A stretch of DNA of 64,000 bases from Natrialba magadii ATCC 43099 (GTDB taxonomy: Archaea > Halobacteriota > Halobacteria > Halobacteriales > Natrialbaceae), in the NCBI RefSeq assembly GCF_000025625.1, contig NC_013922.1:3348001-3412000 (forward strand). Direction: 5' to 3'. Shown here in pieces: positions 8,498 to 17,466 of the stretch. Positions within the stretch are counted from its first letter, which is position 1, and every line of letters starts with the position of its first letter. The position numbers and the translations under genes are program-made. The notes under the pieces were generated by a model. It did no database searches. It saw only the letters and a list, made by a program, of their open reading frames with translations, and was not told the DNA's origin.

Positions 8498-9181
8498 ATG
8501 GGAACCCCGCTCGAGAGCCGCACGGAACAGGCCGAAGAACTCGTCGACCGACTCGAGGAGGCCTACCCCGACTCGACGATCTCGCTTCGATATTCGAACC
8601 GACTCGAGTTACTGATCGCCGTGATCCTCTCGGCGCAGTGTACCGACGAGCGGGTGAACACGGAAACGAAGCACCTCTTCGAGAAGTACGACGGACCGGA
8701 AGACTACGCCAACGTGCCCGAGGAGGAGCTCGCCGAGGATCTGAGTTCGATCACTTACTACAACAGCAAGGCCGGATACATCAAGGACTCCTGTGAGATG
8801 ATCCTCGAGGAGCACGACGGCGAGGTGCCCGACACCATGAGTGAACTCACCGAACTGTCGGGCGTCGGCCGCAAGACGGCGAACGTGGTGCTCCAGCACG
8901 GCCACGACGTGGTCGAGGGTATCGTCGTGGACACGCACGTCCAGCGGCTCTCGCGTCGCCTCGGACTGACAGAGGAGGAGTACCCCGAACCGATCGAACA
9001 GGAACTGATGGACCTCGTCCCCGAGGGCTACTGGCAGCAGTTCACTCACCTCTGTATCGACCACGGGCGAGCGACCTGTACGGCCCGAAACCCGGACTGC
9101 AGTGACTGCGTGCTCGCGGATATCTGCCCCTCCGAGAAGGGTGACAGTGAGATTGATCTGGCGTCGGGCGAGCACTGGTAG
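8498..9181 (+). CDS. nth: Endonuclease III, DNA glycosylase/AP lyase
   Basis: A 227-residue bifunctional glycosylase that excises oxidised pyrimidines and nicks abasic DNA in base-excision repair. It contains the helix-hairpin-helix LSGVGRKTANVVL near residues 115-127 with the catalytic Lys, the catalytic Asp in VDTHVQRLSRRLG near 145, and four cysteines in C-x6-C-x2-C-x5-C spacing (starting CTARNPDC) that hold the [4Fe-4S] cluster. I use the ATG at 8498 because MGTPLES aligns with the usual start; an in-frame ATG at 8423 would add a 25-residue Arg-rich tail, and a TATA-like TATTAATA at 8350-8357 leaves that possible. Confidence 0.92.
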   Translation: MGTPLESRTEQAEELVDRLEEAYPDSTISLRYSNRLELLIAVILSAQCTDERVNTETKHLFEKYDGPEDYANVPEEELAEDLSSITYYNSKAGYIKDSCEMILEEHDGEVPDTMSELTELSGVGRKTANVVLQHGHDVVEGIVVDTHVQRLSRRLGLTEEEYPEPIEQELMDLVPEGYWQQFTHLCIDHGRATCTARNPDCSDCVLADICPSEKGDSEIDLASGEHW

Positions 9182-9299
9182 GATCCAAGTGGCGGCGACG
9201 CGGCTTCGCTGGCCTCTACACGGCTGATCTGGATCCAACACGACCCACGCAAGCCAAACACCTTTTCAGTGAGGCGTGCTAGCTTCCGATGCGATCACT

Positions 9300-9569
9300 A
9301 TGGTTGATGACCCAGACGAAACCGGCCAGACCGACAGGACCGGGAAAGACGAGCACGGGCGTGACGTCGAACTGAAACACGAAGACACCGACGACGACGC
9401 AGACGCAGCGGAAGAGGAACTCACCGAGGAGGAAAAGGAGGCTCGAGAGCGTCGCGACGAGGAAGAGCGTCGACAGGATATCGAGCACAAATCCGAGGAG
9501 CGTGAGGCGGAGGCGCTGGGGAACACGAATCCCAATAATCACCGGGACGAAGAGCCGCACAACAGCTAG
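9300..9569 (+). CDS. Small highly charged hypothetical protein
   Basis: An 89-residue protein, over half Asp, Glu, Lys and Arg, predicted to be a single charged helix in the middle (EEELTEEEKEARERRDEEERRQD) flanked by disordered ends. A T-rich promoter-like element near 9262-9268 lies about 35 nt before the ATG. No domain is recognised. The charge pattern with alternating acidic and basic residues suggests a soluble or nucleic-acid-associated protein, but this is only a guess. Confidence 0.6.
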   Translation: MVDDPDETGQTDRTGKDEHGRDVELKHEDTDDDADAAEEELTEEEKEARERRDEEERRQDIEHKSEEREAEALGNTNPNNHRDEEPHNS

Positions 9570-10010
9570 ACAGTTGTCGCCGTCACGTGCCAGTCGCGCC
9601 AACTGTCGGTAGCAGTCACAGCAACTATCGGGTACTCACGACAACTGTAGTGTAGATCGCTCACGCACGGAACGCGACCAGGCTGCATTCGGGCGAGTGC
9701 AGCGGGCGGGCGACCTCGCGTTCCGTGCTCCCGGGCCGACCGATCGACCGACCGAGATCGGATTCGACGATCACAGTGCTGGGCCAGCGCGATTCCCGGC
9801 GGATCGTACACGTTTTGGTTCGTTCTGCGGTTTTCAGTCTGGCGCACCCTCGTGTTCTCGTCCTCGACCTGTTTCTGTCTCTGTTCACTCCACAGTTCCC
9901 GATCTGTGCGACGGACTCGAGTACCCGCGCTGTCTCTTCGCTCCACTTTTGCACAGATCGCGACACCGCTGTCCCGGTCCAGTAACCCAGTTCACGTTCA
10001 CATAGTGGGC
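9570..10010. other. Gene-poor interval, 441 bp
   Basis: I find no convincing gene here. Open frames on the minus strand exist but are Arg/Ser-rich and lack a protein-like pattern. Both flanking genes end into this interval, so it is a convergent 3' region. Confidence 0.5.
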
Positions 10011-10868
10011 TCAGGCAGCGGCCGCTGGTACGCACAGAATCGGCACTGTCCCCACCACCGACACCGTGAGTGGAGTCTCGATCGCAACGTGACCCACCGA
10101 CCGGTCGTCGGCGATCAGCGCCACCGACTGCTCCTCCCGGTCGACCGTCAACACGGCCTCGTCCGGCGGGAGAACCCACTGCCGAGCATTCGTCGAAAAC
10201 GGACTGATCGGAACCACGGACACAGCATCGACCGCGGGCGAGAGCCGTGGCGACTCGAGTGCACTCGCGTAGCCGTGCGTCCCGAGTGCTGTCGCGACAA
10301 CGATCCCGTCCGCGCGGACGGAGCCAACCGACTCCTCCCGACTTCGGACCGAAAACTCGGAGATTGCGGCGGGTTCGGCGGCAGCGAGCGTGAGGTCGAA
10401 CAGAGCACGGACAGTCGTCTCGGTGCCGTCGACCAGTGTGGCGGTGCACTCGAGTACCGGCCGCTCACAGCGCGTAATCTCTGCCTCCCCTGCGAGGACA
10501 GTTGCAAGCGCGTCAGGAAGGGATTCCTCGGCGACGGTGCTGAGGCCGGGTATCGAGCCGACCGGCAAAATAGGCGGCTGCTCATCGCCCGTGACGCTCT
10601 CGCGTGCGGCCTCCGCGAGGGCCGATTCGCCGACTGCAACGACGACCGCCGGATTGACGTTCAGAACGGGGGCGGCCTCGGTGTCGACTGCTAGTGTGGC
10701 GTCGTGCGTGAACAGGGTGGACTCGAGTGCACTGCCATCGACACCAGTGTCGGCTACCTCGCGGGCGTCACCGTCCACTGTTGGCGTCGAAATCGAGTCG
10801 GTCGGATCGACGACGCCGACAACTGGCTCGTCGTGGTCGGGTTGGACGCCGTCGTCCCGGTCGCTCAT
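10011..10868 (-). CDS. NAD-kinase-like protein with degenerate ATP motif
   Basis: A 285-residue protein whose second half resembles NAD kinase: DGIVVATALGTHGYASALE near residues 185-203, followed by a hydrophobic strand and PISPF, corresponds to the family's substrate-site segment (D-G-x-x-x-x-T-x-x-G-S-T-A-Y). The N-terminal GGDGT motif needed for ATP use is absent; the equivalent strand reads VVVAVGESALAEA. I therefore infer a paralogue that may bind a dinucleotide but is unlikely to be a normal kinase. The start at 10868 removes a short upstream extension. It may instead be a diverged kinase with an altered phosphate loop. Confidence 0.65.
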   Translation of the reverse strand: MSDRDDGVQPDHDEPVVGVVDPTDSISTPTVDGDAREVADTGVDGSALESTLFTHDATLAVDTEAAPVLNVNPAVVVAVGESALAEAARESVTGDEQPPILPVGSIPGLSTVAEESLPDALATVLAGEAEITRCERPVLECTATLVDGTETTVRALFDLTLAAAEPAAISEFSVRSREESVGSVRADGIVVATALGTHGYASALESPRLSPAVDAVSVVPISPFSTNARQWVLPPDEAVLTVDREEQSVALIADDRSVGHVAIETPLTVSVVGTVPILCVPAAAA

Positions 10869-10970
10869 GACATCTCGTTCGCGCGGCGGGTGCAAAAGCG
10901 TAAGGTCCGAAGGGTTGGTTGGGAGTCCGCCCCGATCAGTCGCCCGCGACCGCCACGACGCTTCCGACGA

Positions 10971-12248
10971 TCACGAGATGGCAAACAGCGTCCCGTCGCG
11001 CCCGACGGTAAGCCACAGATCGTCGGCCAGCGCGCAGCCACTCCCGAGTCCCCATTCCATTTCGTCGGTGTTGAGACGCCACTTGACGGATCCGTCGGTT
11101 ACATCGAGAGCGGCCGTCATCCCACCGTCGTGGGCGGTGTAGACAGTATCCTCGTCGCTCGCCCAGAAGATCGCGCCGAAACTGTCGTCCCAGATCTTGG
11201 TGGCCCAGAGACGCTCACCCGTGTCCCGGTCCAGCCCGACGAAACCAGGGCCGCGGAAATCGTCGATGACGACGACGGAGTCGACGACGTTGGCCCATCC
11301 ACCCCCAATTGAACGGTCGTCTGGACGGCACTCCCAACGGTTCTCCATCGTTTCCCAGTCGTACGAGACGAGGCCGCCGTTGTCGGAGCCATAGTACTCG
11401 CCGTCCCGAAGGACGGGATAGTTGACTGGTGTCGACAGTTCTGCGCTCGGTTCGCTCGAGCGAAGATCTCTGAGGGACGCAGCGTTCGGATACAGGACGC
11501 CACTATCGGTGATGAGTGGTAGGCGTGGCTCATTCCCGCCGCTCGCGCCAGCGCTGTCCCAGCGTACGTCCCCTGACTCGGCGTCGAGGACGTACAGCTG
11601 CGGGAGGGGCTCGAAATCCCCATCCGAGTAGTCGTACAGTTCCGTATCGGAGAGGACGACGATCGCGTCCCCGACTCGCCGAACCGAGGAGAGCCCACTG
11701 CTCAGTTTGTCACTCCGCCAGCGTTCGGTTCCGTCGGCGAGGTCGTACGCTCGAACGGACGTTTCGACGGCGGCGTAAACGGTATCGTCGACGATCGTCG
11801 GACGCCAGATACGGTGCTCCGCCTCGAAAATCGGCTCAAATTCGCCGGTATCGGGATCGATAGCGACGAACGTTCGATGTTCGTTCTCACTGGTATCGCT
11901 CGTTTCCGCTCGTCCGATAGTAGTGTACACCGTCCCATCGACGATCAGCGGATGGCGGCGAGGGTGGCCACTGGTCTCTCCGTCAGTGCTATCCTCGAGC
12001 GTCCACTGGACGCTCGGATCGTCAGAGGGACCGTCCGCGTGGGGATTGTGGAACGTGTTTCCAGTGTCGTGGCCGAGCATTCGCCAGTTGGGGTCGTCGG
12101 TGTACGTGGTGTCTCCTCGGAGGTCGAGTTCCGTCCAGTGAGCGGGTTCGCTTCTCACTTGACAGCCGGCGATACCGAGCAATCCAGTCGTGGCAACCGT
12201 CTGCAGAACAAAACGACGGCTCGTGGAGGGGGACCGTTCGGGGGACAT
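10971..12248 (-). CDS. Secreted PQQ-repeat beta-propeller lipoprotein
   Basis: A 425-residue exported protein. Residues 9-28 (SRRFVLQTVATTGLLGIAGC) form a Tat signal with a lipobox Cys. The mature part contains seven or so blades of the PQQ/WD-like type, each carrying a variant of V-Y-A-x-D-x-x-T/D-G-x-x-x-W, for example FVAIDPDTGEFEP, VRAYDLADGTERWRSD, LYVLDAESGDVRWDS, FVGLDRDTGERLWATK and TAALDVTDGSVKWRL. Related proteins act as scaffolds or as quinoprotein-like domains; no cofactor-binding cluster is evident. The start is set at 12248, since upstream residues do not fit a signal peptide. The gene stands alone. Confidence 0.85.
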   Translation of the reverse strand: MSPERSPSTSRRFVLQTVATTGLLGIAGCQVRSEPAHWTELDLRGDTTYTDDPNWRMLGHDTGNTFHNPHADGPSDDPSVQWTLEDSTDGETSGHPRRHPLIVDGTVYTTIGRAETSDTSENEHRTFVAIDPDTGEFEPIFEAEHRIWRPTIVDDTVYAAVETSVRAYDLADGTERWRSDKLSSGLSSVRRVGDAIVVLSDTELYDYSDGDFEPLPQLYVLDAESGDVRWDSAGASGGNEPRLPLITDSGVLYPNAASLRDLRSSEPSAELSTPVNYPVLRDGEYYGSDNGGLVSYDWETMENRWECRPDDRSIGGGWANVVDSVVVIDDFRGPGFVGLDRDTGERLWATKIWDDSFGAIFWASDEDTVYTAHDGGMTAALDVTDGSVKWRLNTDEMEWGLGSGCALADDLWLTVGRDGTLFAIS

Positions 12249-12332
12249 CAGGTTACAGTACTGACCTTTACACCATAAATTCCCATGCAAATTGGGCGAA
12301 CTGAACCGCTGTTCTCGTACTGCCAGAATCGA

Positions 12333-13643
12333 CTAGTTATCGTACGGCCAGTCGCCCGTGATCTTGCTTCCCTCAGCGAGGTTCTGGTCCTCGAGATCGG
12401 CGGCGATTTCCGCTGGCTCGCGGTGCTCGATCGTCTGCTCCTCGCGTGCGAGGTCGACGGTCAGCTCCGTGAGGAGGATTGCCTGCTCGCGCAGCGTGCG
12501 CTTCTCTATTTTCTCCAGCGTGTCGGCGAAGGTGTGTCCCCAGCCGCGGCCAACCTCGTCCGAGGTCGACATCACGTGGTAGCCCGGCACCCCCCACTGG
12601 ACGAACGGCCAGTGGTCGCTGTGCGGGCCGAGCTGTGGCACCGTCTCGATCGGGTGGCCGTGGCGCTCTGCGACCTCCTCTGCGGCGGCCTCGAGTTCGG
12701 GGAAGCCGTGGGTCGTCAGCGAGAGCGTGCGCCCGCGGACGACGCCGTCGTTGTTGACGATCGCCTTGATAGAACCGTGGTCCGCCTGCTCGGCGTGGTA
12801 GCCGGAGCCGACCAGTCCGACCTCCTCCGCACCGTAGGCGACGAACTCGACGCGCGTCTCGAGTTCGTCCTCGCGCGCGGCAAGTGCGTTCGCGAGTTCG
12901 ACGACCATTGCGGTGCCAGCGCCGTTGTCGAGGGCACCCTCTGCGATGTCGTGGGCGTCGACGTGGCTCGTCACGAGCACGCGCTCGTCCGTCTCGGGGC
13001 CGAGTTCGGCGTGAATATTCTGGCTCGTTGCGTCGTCAATGTCCGCCTCGACGGAGACAGCAATCTCCTCGCCGTCGTAGCGTCGAGCCAGCCGCGCGCC
13101 GACCTCACTCGAGACGCCGACCGCTGGAATGTCGCCGATCGGGTCGTCCTTGGTGCCGACGCTGCCGGTCGGCGGGAGACAGCCCTCGACGTGATTGCGG
13201 TAGACGAAGCCGACGGCACCCTGATCGACCGCGTGATAGTACTTCTCCCGGCGGTGGATGTAGCGCTCGTAATACTCCGGAATGTCGCTGCGGACCATCG
13301 CGATTTTCCCTTCGAGGTCGGCGTCCTCGAAGTCCTCTGGCAGGCCGTAGCCGAGGTCGACGAGTTCGCCCGTCGCCTCGTCGCTCGGACTTCGTGGGAG
13401 CGCGATGCACTCGAGTTCCTCGTCTGGCGCGACGACCGCACTGTCGCCGCGGGTCCAGCCCTGAATGTCGAACGACTCGAGGCGGGCGTTTCGTGCGCCG
13501 GCCTCGGCAAGGGCGTCGCGGGTCAGTTCGGCGGCCTCGCGTTCGCCGTCGCTGCCAGCCATTCGATTGCCGATGTCGACCAGATTTTCGAGGTGTGTCC
13601 AGCCAACGTCGCTGGTGAACACATCACTGATCCAGGTGGTCAT
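12333..13643 (-). CDS. M28-family zinc aminopeptidase with PA domain
   Basis: A 436-residue metallopeptidase of the M28 family. The two-zinc ligands are visible: His and Asp in SHVDAHDIAEGALDNGAGTA near residues 233-250, Glu pair in YGAEEVGLVGS near 275, Asp in VNNDG near 297 and His in WGHTFADT near 375. Between the N-terminal strands and the catalytic core is a protease-associated (PA) segment from about residue 110 to 200, with GKIAMVRSDIP and GAVGFVYRN. There is no signal peptide, so it is probably cytoplasmic. It likely removes N-terminal residues from peptides; the substrate range cannot be read from sequence. Confidence 0.88.
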   Translation of the reverse strand: MTTWISDVFTSDVGWTHLENLVDIGNRMAGSDGEREAAELTRDALAEAGARNARLESFDIQGWTRGDSAVVAPDEELECIALPRSPSDEATGELVDLGYGLPEDFEDADLEGKIAMVRSDIPEYYERYIHRREKYYHAVDQGAVGFVYRNHVEGCLPPTGSVGTKDDPIGDIPAVGVSSEVGARLARRYDGEEIAVSVEADIDDATSQNIHAELGPETDERVLVTSHVDAHDIAEGALDNGAGTAMVVELANALAAREDELETRVEFVAYGAEEVGLVGSGYHAEQADHGSIKAIVNNDGVVRGRTLSLTTHGFPELEAAAEEVAERHGHPIETVPQLGPHSDHWPFVQWGVPGYHVMSTSDEVGRGWGHTFADTLEKIEKRTLREQAILLTELTVDLAREEQTIEHREPAEIAADLEDQNLAEGSKITGDWPYDN

Positions 13644-13769
13644 GGGTATGGGACAGGGGTCTCACTGGGGGCGTGTAACTGTACCGTTCGGCGATGACTG
13701 TGCCGGAACTTGGTGCGCTACTGTCGACTATCTAACCCGAAAACCGGACGTTCAGTGCGAACTGAGAAT

Positions 13770-13777
13770 CTTTTTTA
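13770..13777 (+). promoter_or_regulatory. TATA-like box for the polyprenyl synthase gene
   Basis: A T-rich element (CTTTTTTA) centred 28 nt before the ATG at 13801, the spacing expected for a leaderless haloarchaeal transcript. It supports the choice of that ATG over the longer open frame. Confidence 0.5.
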
Positions 13778-13800
13778 CCCCGCTCGCACTCGGGGCGTGT

Positions 13801-14865
13801 ATGCGGGAGACGCTTGCCGAGTGGCGGCCGGCCGTAGACGAGGCGATTGCCGACCTCGTGCCGCGGGAGATCGACACCGACTACCTCGAGTCGTTCTTCG
13901 GCGAGCCAACGTACGAGTACGATCCAGACGGCATCCAGCGGGCACTGTCGGATCCGCTCTGGGACTTGCTCGACCGAGGTGGGAAACGATGGCGTGCAGT
14001 GCTCTTTCTGGTCTTCATCGAGGGCTTCGGTGAAGACCCGACCGAGTACATGCCTTACGCCTGTATCCCCGAGATTTTGCACAACGGGACCATCATCGTC
14101 GACGACGTCGAGGATCAGGCGGCAAAGCGCCGCGGGGAACCGGCCCTGCACCACATCTACGGGCGCGACGTCGCGCTGAACGCCGGCAACGCACTCTACT
14201 TCCTGCCGCTGAAGCTTCTGCGGGAGAACCCCGGCGACCTGCCGGCCGAGCAGCAGTTGGCAGCCTACGAGATGCTGATGGACGAACTCAACCGGACTCA
14301 CCTCGGTCAGGGGATGGACATCTGCTGGCACAACGAACGTGAAGTCCGCATCACCCCGGCGCAGTATCTCGAGATGTGTGCCTGCAAAACCGGCTGTCTC
14401 GGCCGCATCGTCGCCCGCCTCGCGGCGATCATCACCGACCAGCCCGCACACGTCGAGGAGGCCGTCGCGACCTACGCCGAACTCACCGCGGTTGCCTTCC
14501 AGATCGGCGACGACATCTTAGACGTCGAGAACTCTCTCGGCCGCGCCGGCGAGTTCGGCAAGGAGTTCGGCAACGACGTTCGCGAGGGGAAAAAGACCCT
14601 GCTCGTCATCCACGCAATCGAGGAGAGCGAACCCGCGAAGGCGGCGCGACTCCAGGAAATTCTGGAAGCCGAGACGAACACCGACGAGGAAGTCCTCGAG
14701 GCACTCTCGATTCTCGAGGAAGCTGGCAGCATCGAGTACGCCCGTGAACGGGCACTCGACCTCGCCGCCGAAGCCCGCGCAGAAATCGCTGGACTCGAGT
14801 TGAACGCGGAGACGACCGAACAGCTACACACGTTTACAGAGTTTGTGGTTGACCGAGACGAATAA
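13801..14865 (+). CDS. Polyprenyl diphosphate synthase
   Basis: A 354-residue trans-prenyltransferase that joins isopentenyl diphosphate units to an allylic primer for lipid, quinone or polyprenol synthesis. Both Asp-rich metal sites are intact: DDVED near residues 101-105, and GDDILDVENSLG near 238. The basic residues following them (KRR, KEFGNDVREGKK) bind diphosphate. Chain length is set partly by residues just before the first site, here HNGTIIV, with no large aromatic at the usual stop position, so a long or medium product is possible. The start is supported by a TATA box at 13770. Haloarchaea often have several paralogues, so I do not assign the product. Confidence 0.9.
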   Translation: MRETLAEWRPAVDEAIADLVPREIDTDYLESFFGEPTYEYDPDGIQRALSDPLWDLLDRGGKRWRAVLFLVFIEGFGEDPTEYMPYACIPEILHNGTIIVDDVEDQAAKRRGEPALHHIYGRDVALNAGNALYFLPLKLLRENPGDLPAEQQLAAYEMLMDELNRTHLGQGMDICWHNEREVRITPAQYLEMCACKTGCLGRIVARLAAIITDQPAHVEEAVATYAELTAVAFQIGDDILDVENSLGRAGEFGKEFGNDVREGKKTLLVIHAIEESEPAKAARLQEILEAETNTDEEVLEALSILEEAGSIEYARERALDLAAEARAEIAGLELNAETTEQLHTFTEFVVDRDE

Positions 14866-14894
14866 GTGAGAGTCACCGACGAGTCTCCGTTCTC

Positions 14895-15701
14895 TTACTC
14901 CCCGGACTGCAACCGCTTCGTCGTCTGCACCAGCGGATGGCGCGCGTAGTCGACCACGTCGATATCCTCGAGTGACTCGAGTCCCTCCTTCGCAGCGGTC
15001 TCTGCCATGCCGAGTGCGATCTCGTTCTCGACGACGATCACGTAGGCGTCCATCGCGTCGATCCCCAGACGGTCGGCCGCGAGCACGCGGTGGTGACCGT
15101 CCGCTAGTAACAGCGTGCCGTCGTTGTCGATGACGACCAGCGGCTCTGCCAGCCCGCGCTCGAGTTCGTACTTGCGGCCCTCGAGTTCGTCCGCGTAGAC
15201 GCGCCCTTGCGTCGGTGTCAGTTGATCGATCGCGACGGTGCGACGTTCTTGTTCCAGACTTACGCTGTGGATCTGCTCGAGCGTGCGGACCAGTTTGCCG
15301 ACCTTTTCGGGCGTTGCACGTTCGATCTGGCTGCGGATTACGTCGGCGTTCGAGATAATGCCGACGAGGTTGCCCGCGTCGTCGACGACGGGGAGTTTCT
15401 GAATCCCGGAGCGGAGGATAACGCGGGCAGCGTCGTTCACCTTCATTTCCGGGTGTGCGACCAGCAGATCGGTGGTCATCACTTTGAATATGGGGTCGTC
15501 GTCGCCAGCCAGTAGCAGATCGCGAGCGCTGATGAATCCCTCCACTCGGCGGCGGTCACAGACCGGAAAACCGCTGTGTTCTTCGCTTTCTGCGATTCGC
15601 TCGGCAACCGCGCCGACGGTCGAATCCGGCGAGACAGTCACCACGTCGCGGGTCATATACTCTTTGACCTGGGGTTTGGTCCGTTCCGACGCGAGTTCCA
15701 T
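14895..15701 (-). CDS. CBS-pair protein with ParB/sulfiredoxin-like domain
   Basis: A 268-residue soluble protein with two CBS domains at residues 10-65 (MTRDVVTVSPDSTVGAVAER) and 75-130 (MTTDLLVAHPEMKVNDAARV), followed by a ParB/Srx-like domain from about 155 to 225 carrying VVIDNDGTLLLADGHHRVLAA, the classic G-H-R phosphate-binding motif of that fold. CBS pairs sense adenosine nucleotides. The architecture suggests a nucleotide-sensing switch attached to a kinase-like or nucleotide-binding module. Members of the ParB/Srx superfamily include serine kinases of archaea (SerK), so an ATP/ADP-dependent kinase is one possibility, but only inference. Confidence 0.82.
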   Translation of the reverse strand: MELASERTKPQVKEYMTRDVVTVSPDSTVGAVAERIAESEEHSGFPVCDRRRVEGFISARDLLLAGDDDPIFKVMTTDLLVAHPEMKVNDAARVILRSGIQKLPVVDDAGNLVGIISNADVIRSQIERATPEKVGKLVRTLEQIHSVSLEQERRTVAIDQLTPTQGRVYADELEGRKYELERGLAEPLVVIDNDGTLLLADGHHRVLAADRLGIDAMDAYVIVVENEIALGMAETAAKEGLESLEDIDVVDYARHPLVQTTKRLQSGE

Positions 15702-15737
15702 ACACAGAACGTACCGCGCCCGTCCGCAAAAGTACTG

Positions 15738-17288
15738 TTACTGGTGATCGTCGGCTCTGTTCTCAGACCCAGTCGCGTATGCCTCTCGATCCGCGGCGAT
15801 GGCTTCCCACTCGTCTTCCTCTGCGAACAACCACCGACTCGTTCGGCTATAGGTACCGACCGGAACACCCGGTCGCGTCCGAATCGCCTCGAAGAACCGA
15901 TCCGTGATCACGTCCTCGGCGACGCCAACGATTGATTCGACCTCGTCTTCGTCGTCGAGTCTGCCGAGAATCCCGACCTCGAGTTGCGCGCCGGCCATAT
16001 CGGCGTGGCCGCCCGCACTCCCGATCTGGTCGAAACCGTCCCGCAAGGTCTCGCCGAGATCTACGTCGTTCGACCGCGACCGCGCGGAGAGAAACGCCAT
16101 CTCGTCTCTGAACCCGAAGACGAGCGTCGTGTCGATCCCCTCCATCGCGAGGAGTTGATCCGCCGCCTGCGGCAGCGCATCTCGGTTCCCGATCCGACCA
16201 ACGCTTGCGACCGCGACCGAATCGTGCTGGACGCGATTCTTGATCGCGCGGGCGATCGTCTCGAGTGTCTCGCCTTCGACAGTCGGCTGTTCGATCTGAC
16301 GCAAGACGGTGGTGTCAACGTGCGGGTACAGCGTCGACGCCGCTTCGAAATCCGCAGGCGACACCTCGCGCGTGAAATCGTTCGTGTCGATTCGGATACC
16401 ATAGAGGAGTGCGGTCGCCGTCGACGACTCGAACGAGAGGTTGAACCGGTCGATGTACTCTGTCAGGATGGTGCTCGTCGCGCCGGCTTGCTCGCGCAAC
16501 TCGACGAAATCGCTCGGCACGGGTCCGCGTGGTGGGTGGTGATCGATGACGATATCGACGTGGCGATCCTCCGACAGTTGGTCGTTGACACCGGGTCGTG
16601 AGTGATCAACCAGCGCAATCGATCCGTAGGCATCGAGACTTTCGCCGGGTGAGAGATTCCGCAGTGAGAGATCGAGCAGGTTGACCATCGCCCGATTCTC
16701 CTGGTGGGAAATATCGCCGAAGTAGCAGGCGTCGGCTGCAACGCCGACCGACTCGGCGATATCCGTCAGCGCAACGGCACTCGCGATTGCGTCCGGGTCC
16801 GGGTTGTCGTGCATCACGACTGCAAGCGGCCCCTCAATCGTCAGCAACTGCTGATAGAGGCCGATCGCTCGCGAGGCCGTCGCCGTCGCGGTCTCCTCGA
16901 GTACGTGTTCGGCGAACGCACTTGCCGCATCGACAGTGTGGTCTGCGAGGTCGGTAAAGCGATTCCTGTCTGCCATCGTCGGGTTGCCGCCCATGTAGGC
17001 CGTGATCGATGCATCGGGGAACGCAGCGGCAGCCATCTCGAGTGCCTGTCGGTTGACGTCGGTTCGGTCGCTGCCGACGAAGACGATGTCGGGCGTGTCG
17101 ATGGTGTCGAGCGTACCGAGATCAGTCGGATCGCCGCGGCGGGCGGGGATGCTCTCGTCGCGAAGGGTTTCGGCGACGCTCTCGTCGGCGGTGATGACGA
17201 GGAGTCGGCCCTCTTCGTCGCGCTCCGTGAGTCCCTCGGCGACGGCGCGGCCGACGGTTCCGCACCCGAGGACGAGCCGGAAAACCAT
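15738..17288 (-). CDS. Rossmann-domain DHH phosphoesterase
   Basis: A 516-residue protein joining a TrkA-N-type Rossmann domain (LVLGCGTVGRAVAEGL at residues 5-20, strand-end Asp/Arg in ITADES) to a DHH/DHHA1 phosphoesterase. The DHH metal ligands are seen as HDNPDPDAIASA near residue 155, ACYFGD near 190, VDHSRPG near 225 and VIDHHPPRGP near 245. The DHHA1 substrate motif appears as GSAGGHADMAGAQ near 430. Such fusions hydrolyse small phosphodiesters, for example cyclic dinucleotides, and may respond to NAD or ions through the Rossmann part. The start at 17288 begins MVFRLVLGCG, directly preceded by a T-rich TATA-like element. Confidence 0.87.
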   Translation of the reverse strand: MVFRLVLGCGTVGRAVAEGLTERDEEGRLLVITADESVAETLRDESIPARRGDPTDLGTLDTIDTPDIVFVGSDRTDVNRQALEMAAAAFPDASITAYMGGNPTMADRNRFTDLADHTVDAASAFAEHVLEETATATASRAIGLYQQLLTIEGPLAVVMHDNPDPDAIASAVALTDIAESVGVAADACYFGDISHQENRAMVNLLDLSLRNLSPGESLDAYGSIALVDHSRPGVNDQLSEDRHVDIVIDHHPPRGPVPSDFVELREQAGATSTILTEYIDRFNLSFESSTATALLYGIRIDTNDFTREVSPADFEAASTLYPHVDTTVLRQIEQPTVEGETLETIARAIKNRVQHDSVAVASVGRIGNRDALPQAADQLLAMEGIDTTLVFGFRDEMAFLSARSRSNDVDLGETLRDGFDQIGSAGGHADMAGAQLEVGILGRLDDEDEVESIVGVAEDVITDRFFEAIRTRPGVPVGTYSRTSRWLFAEEDEWEAIAADREAYATGSENRADDHQ

Positions 17289-17466
17289 GTATCGCGGCTT
17301 GCAACCCAGAGGGGTAAAAACTACCGGGTCTCGCCGGCGGTATGAGTGGGGTATCGCTGGCGAATTGCTCACCGATAGGACTCGGAGTGGTGGTGTGAGA
17401 CGAGAAGAGGACCGCTCAGAACAAATCAAACAGAACGAATACCGTTCGCGCCGGTCGGACGCGAGC

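Noticed and set aside
9566-9946. Minus-strand 126-codon frame in the gene-poor interval
   Set aside because: Arg/Ser/Gln-rich without fold-like pattern or promoter; treated as non-coding.
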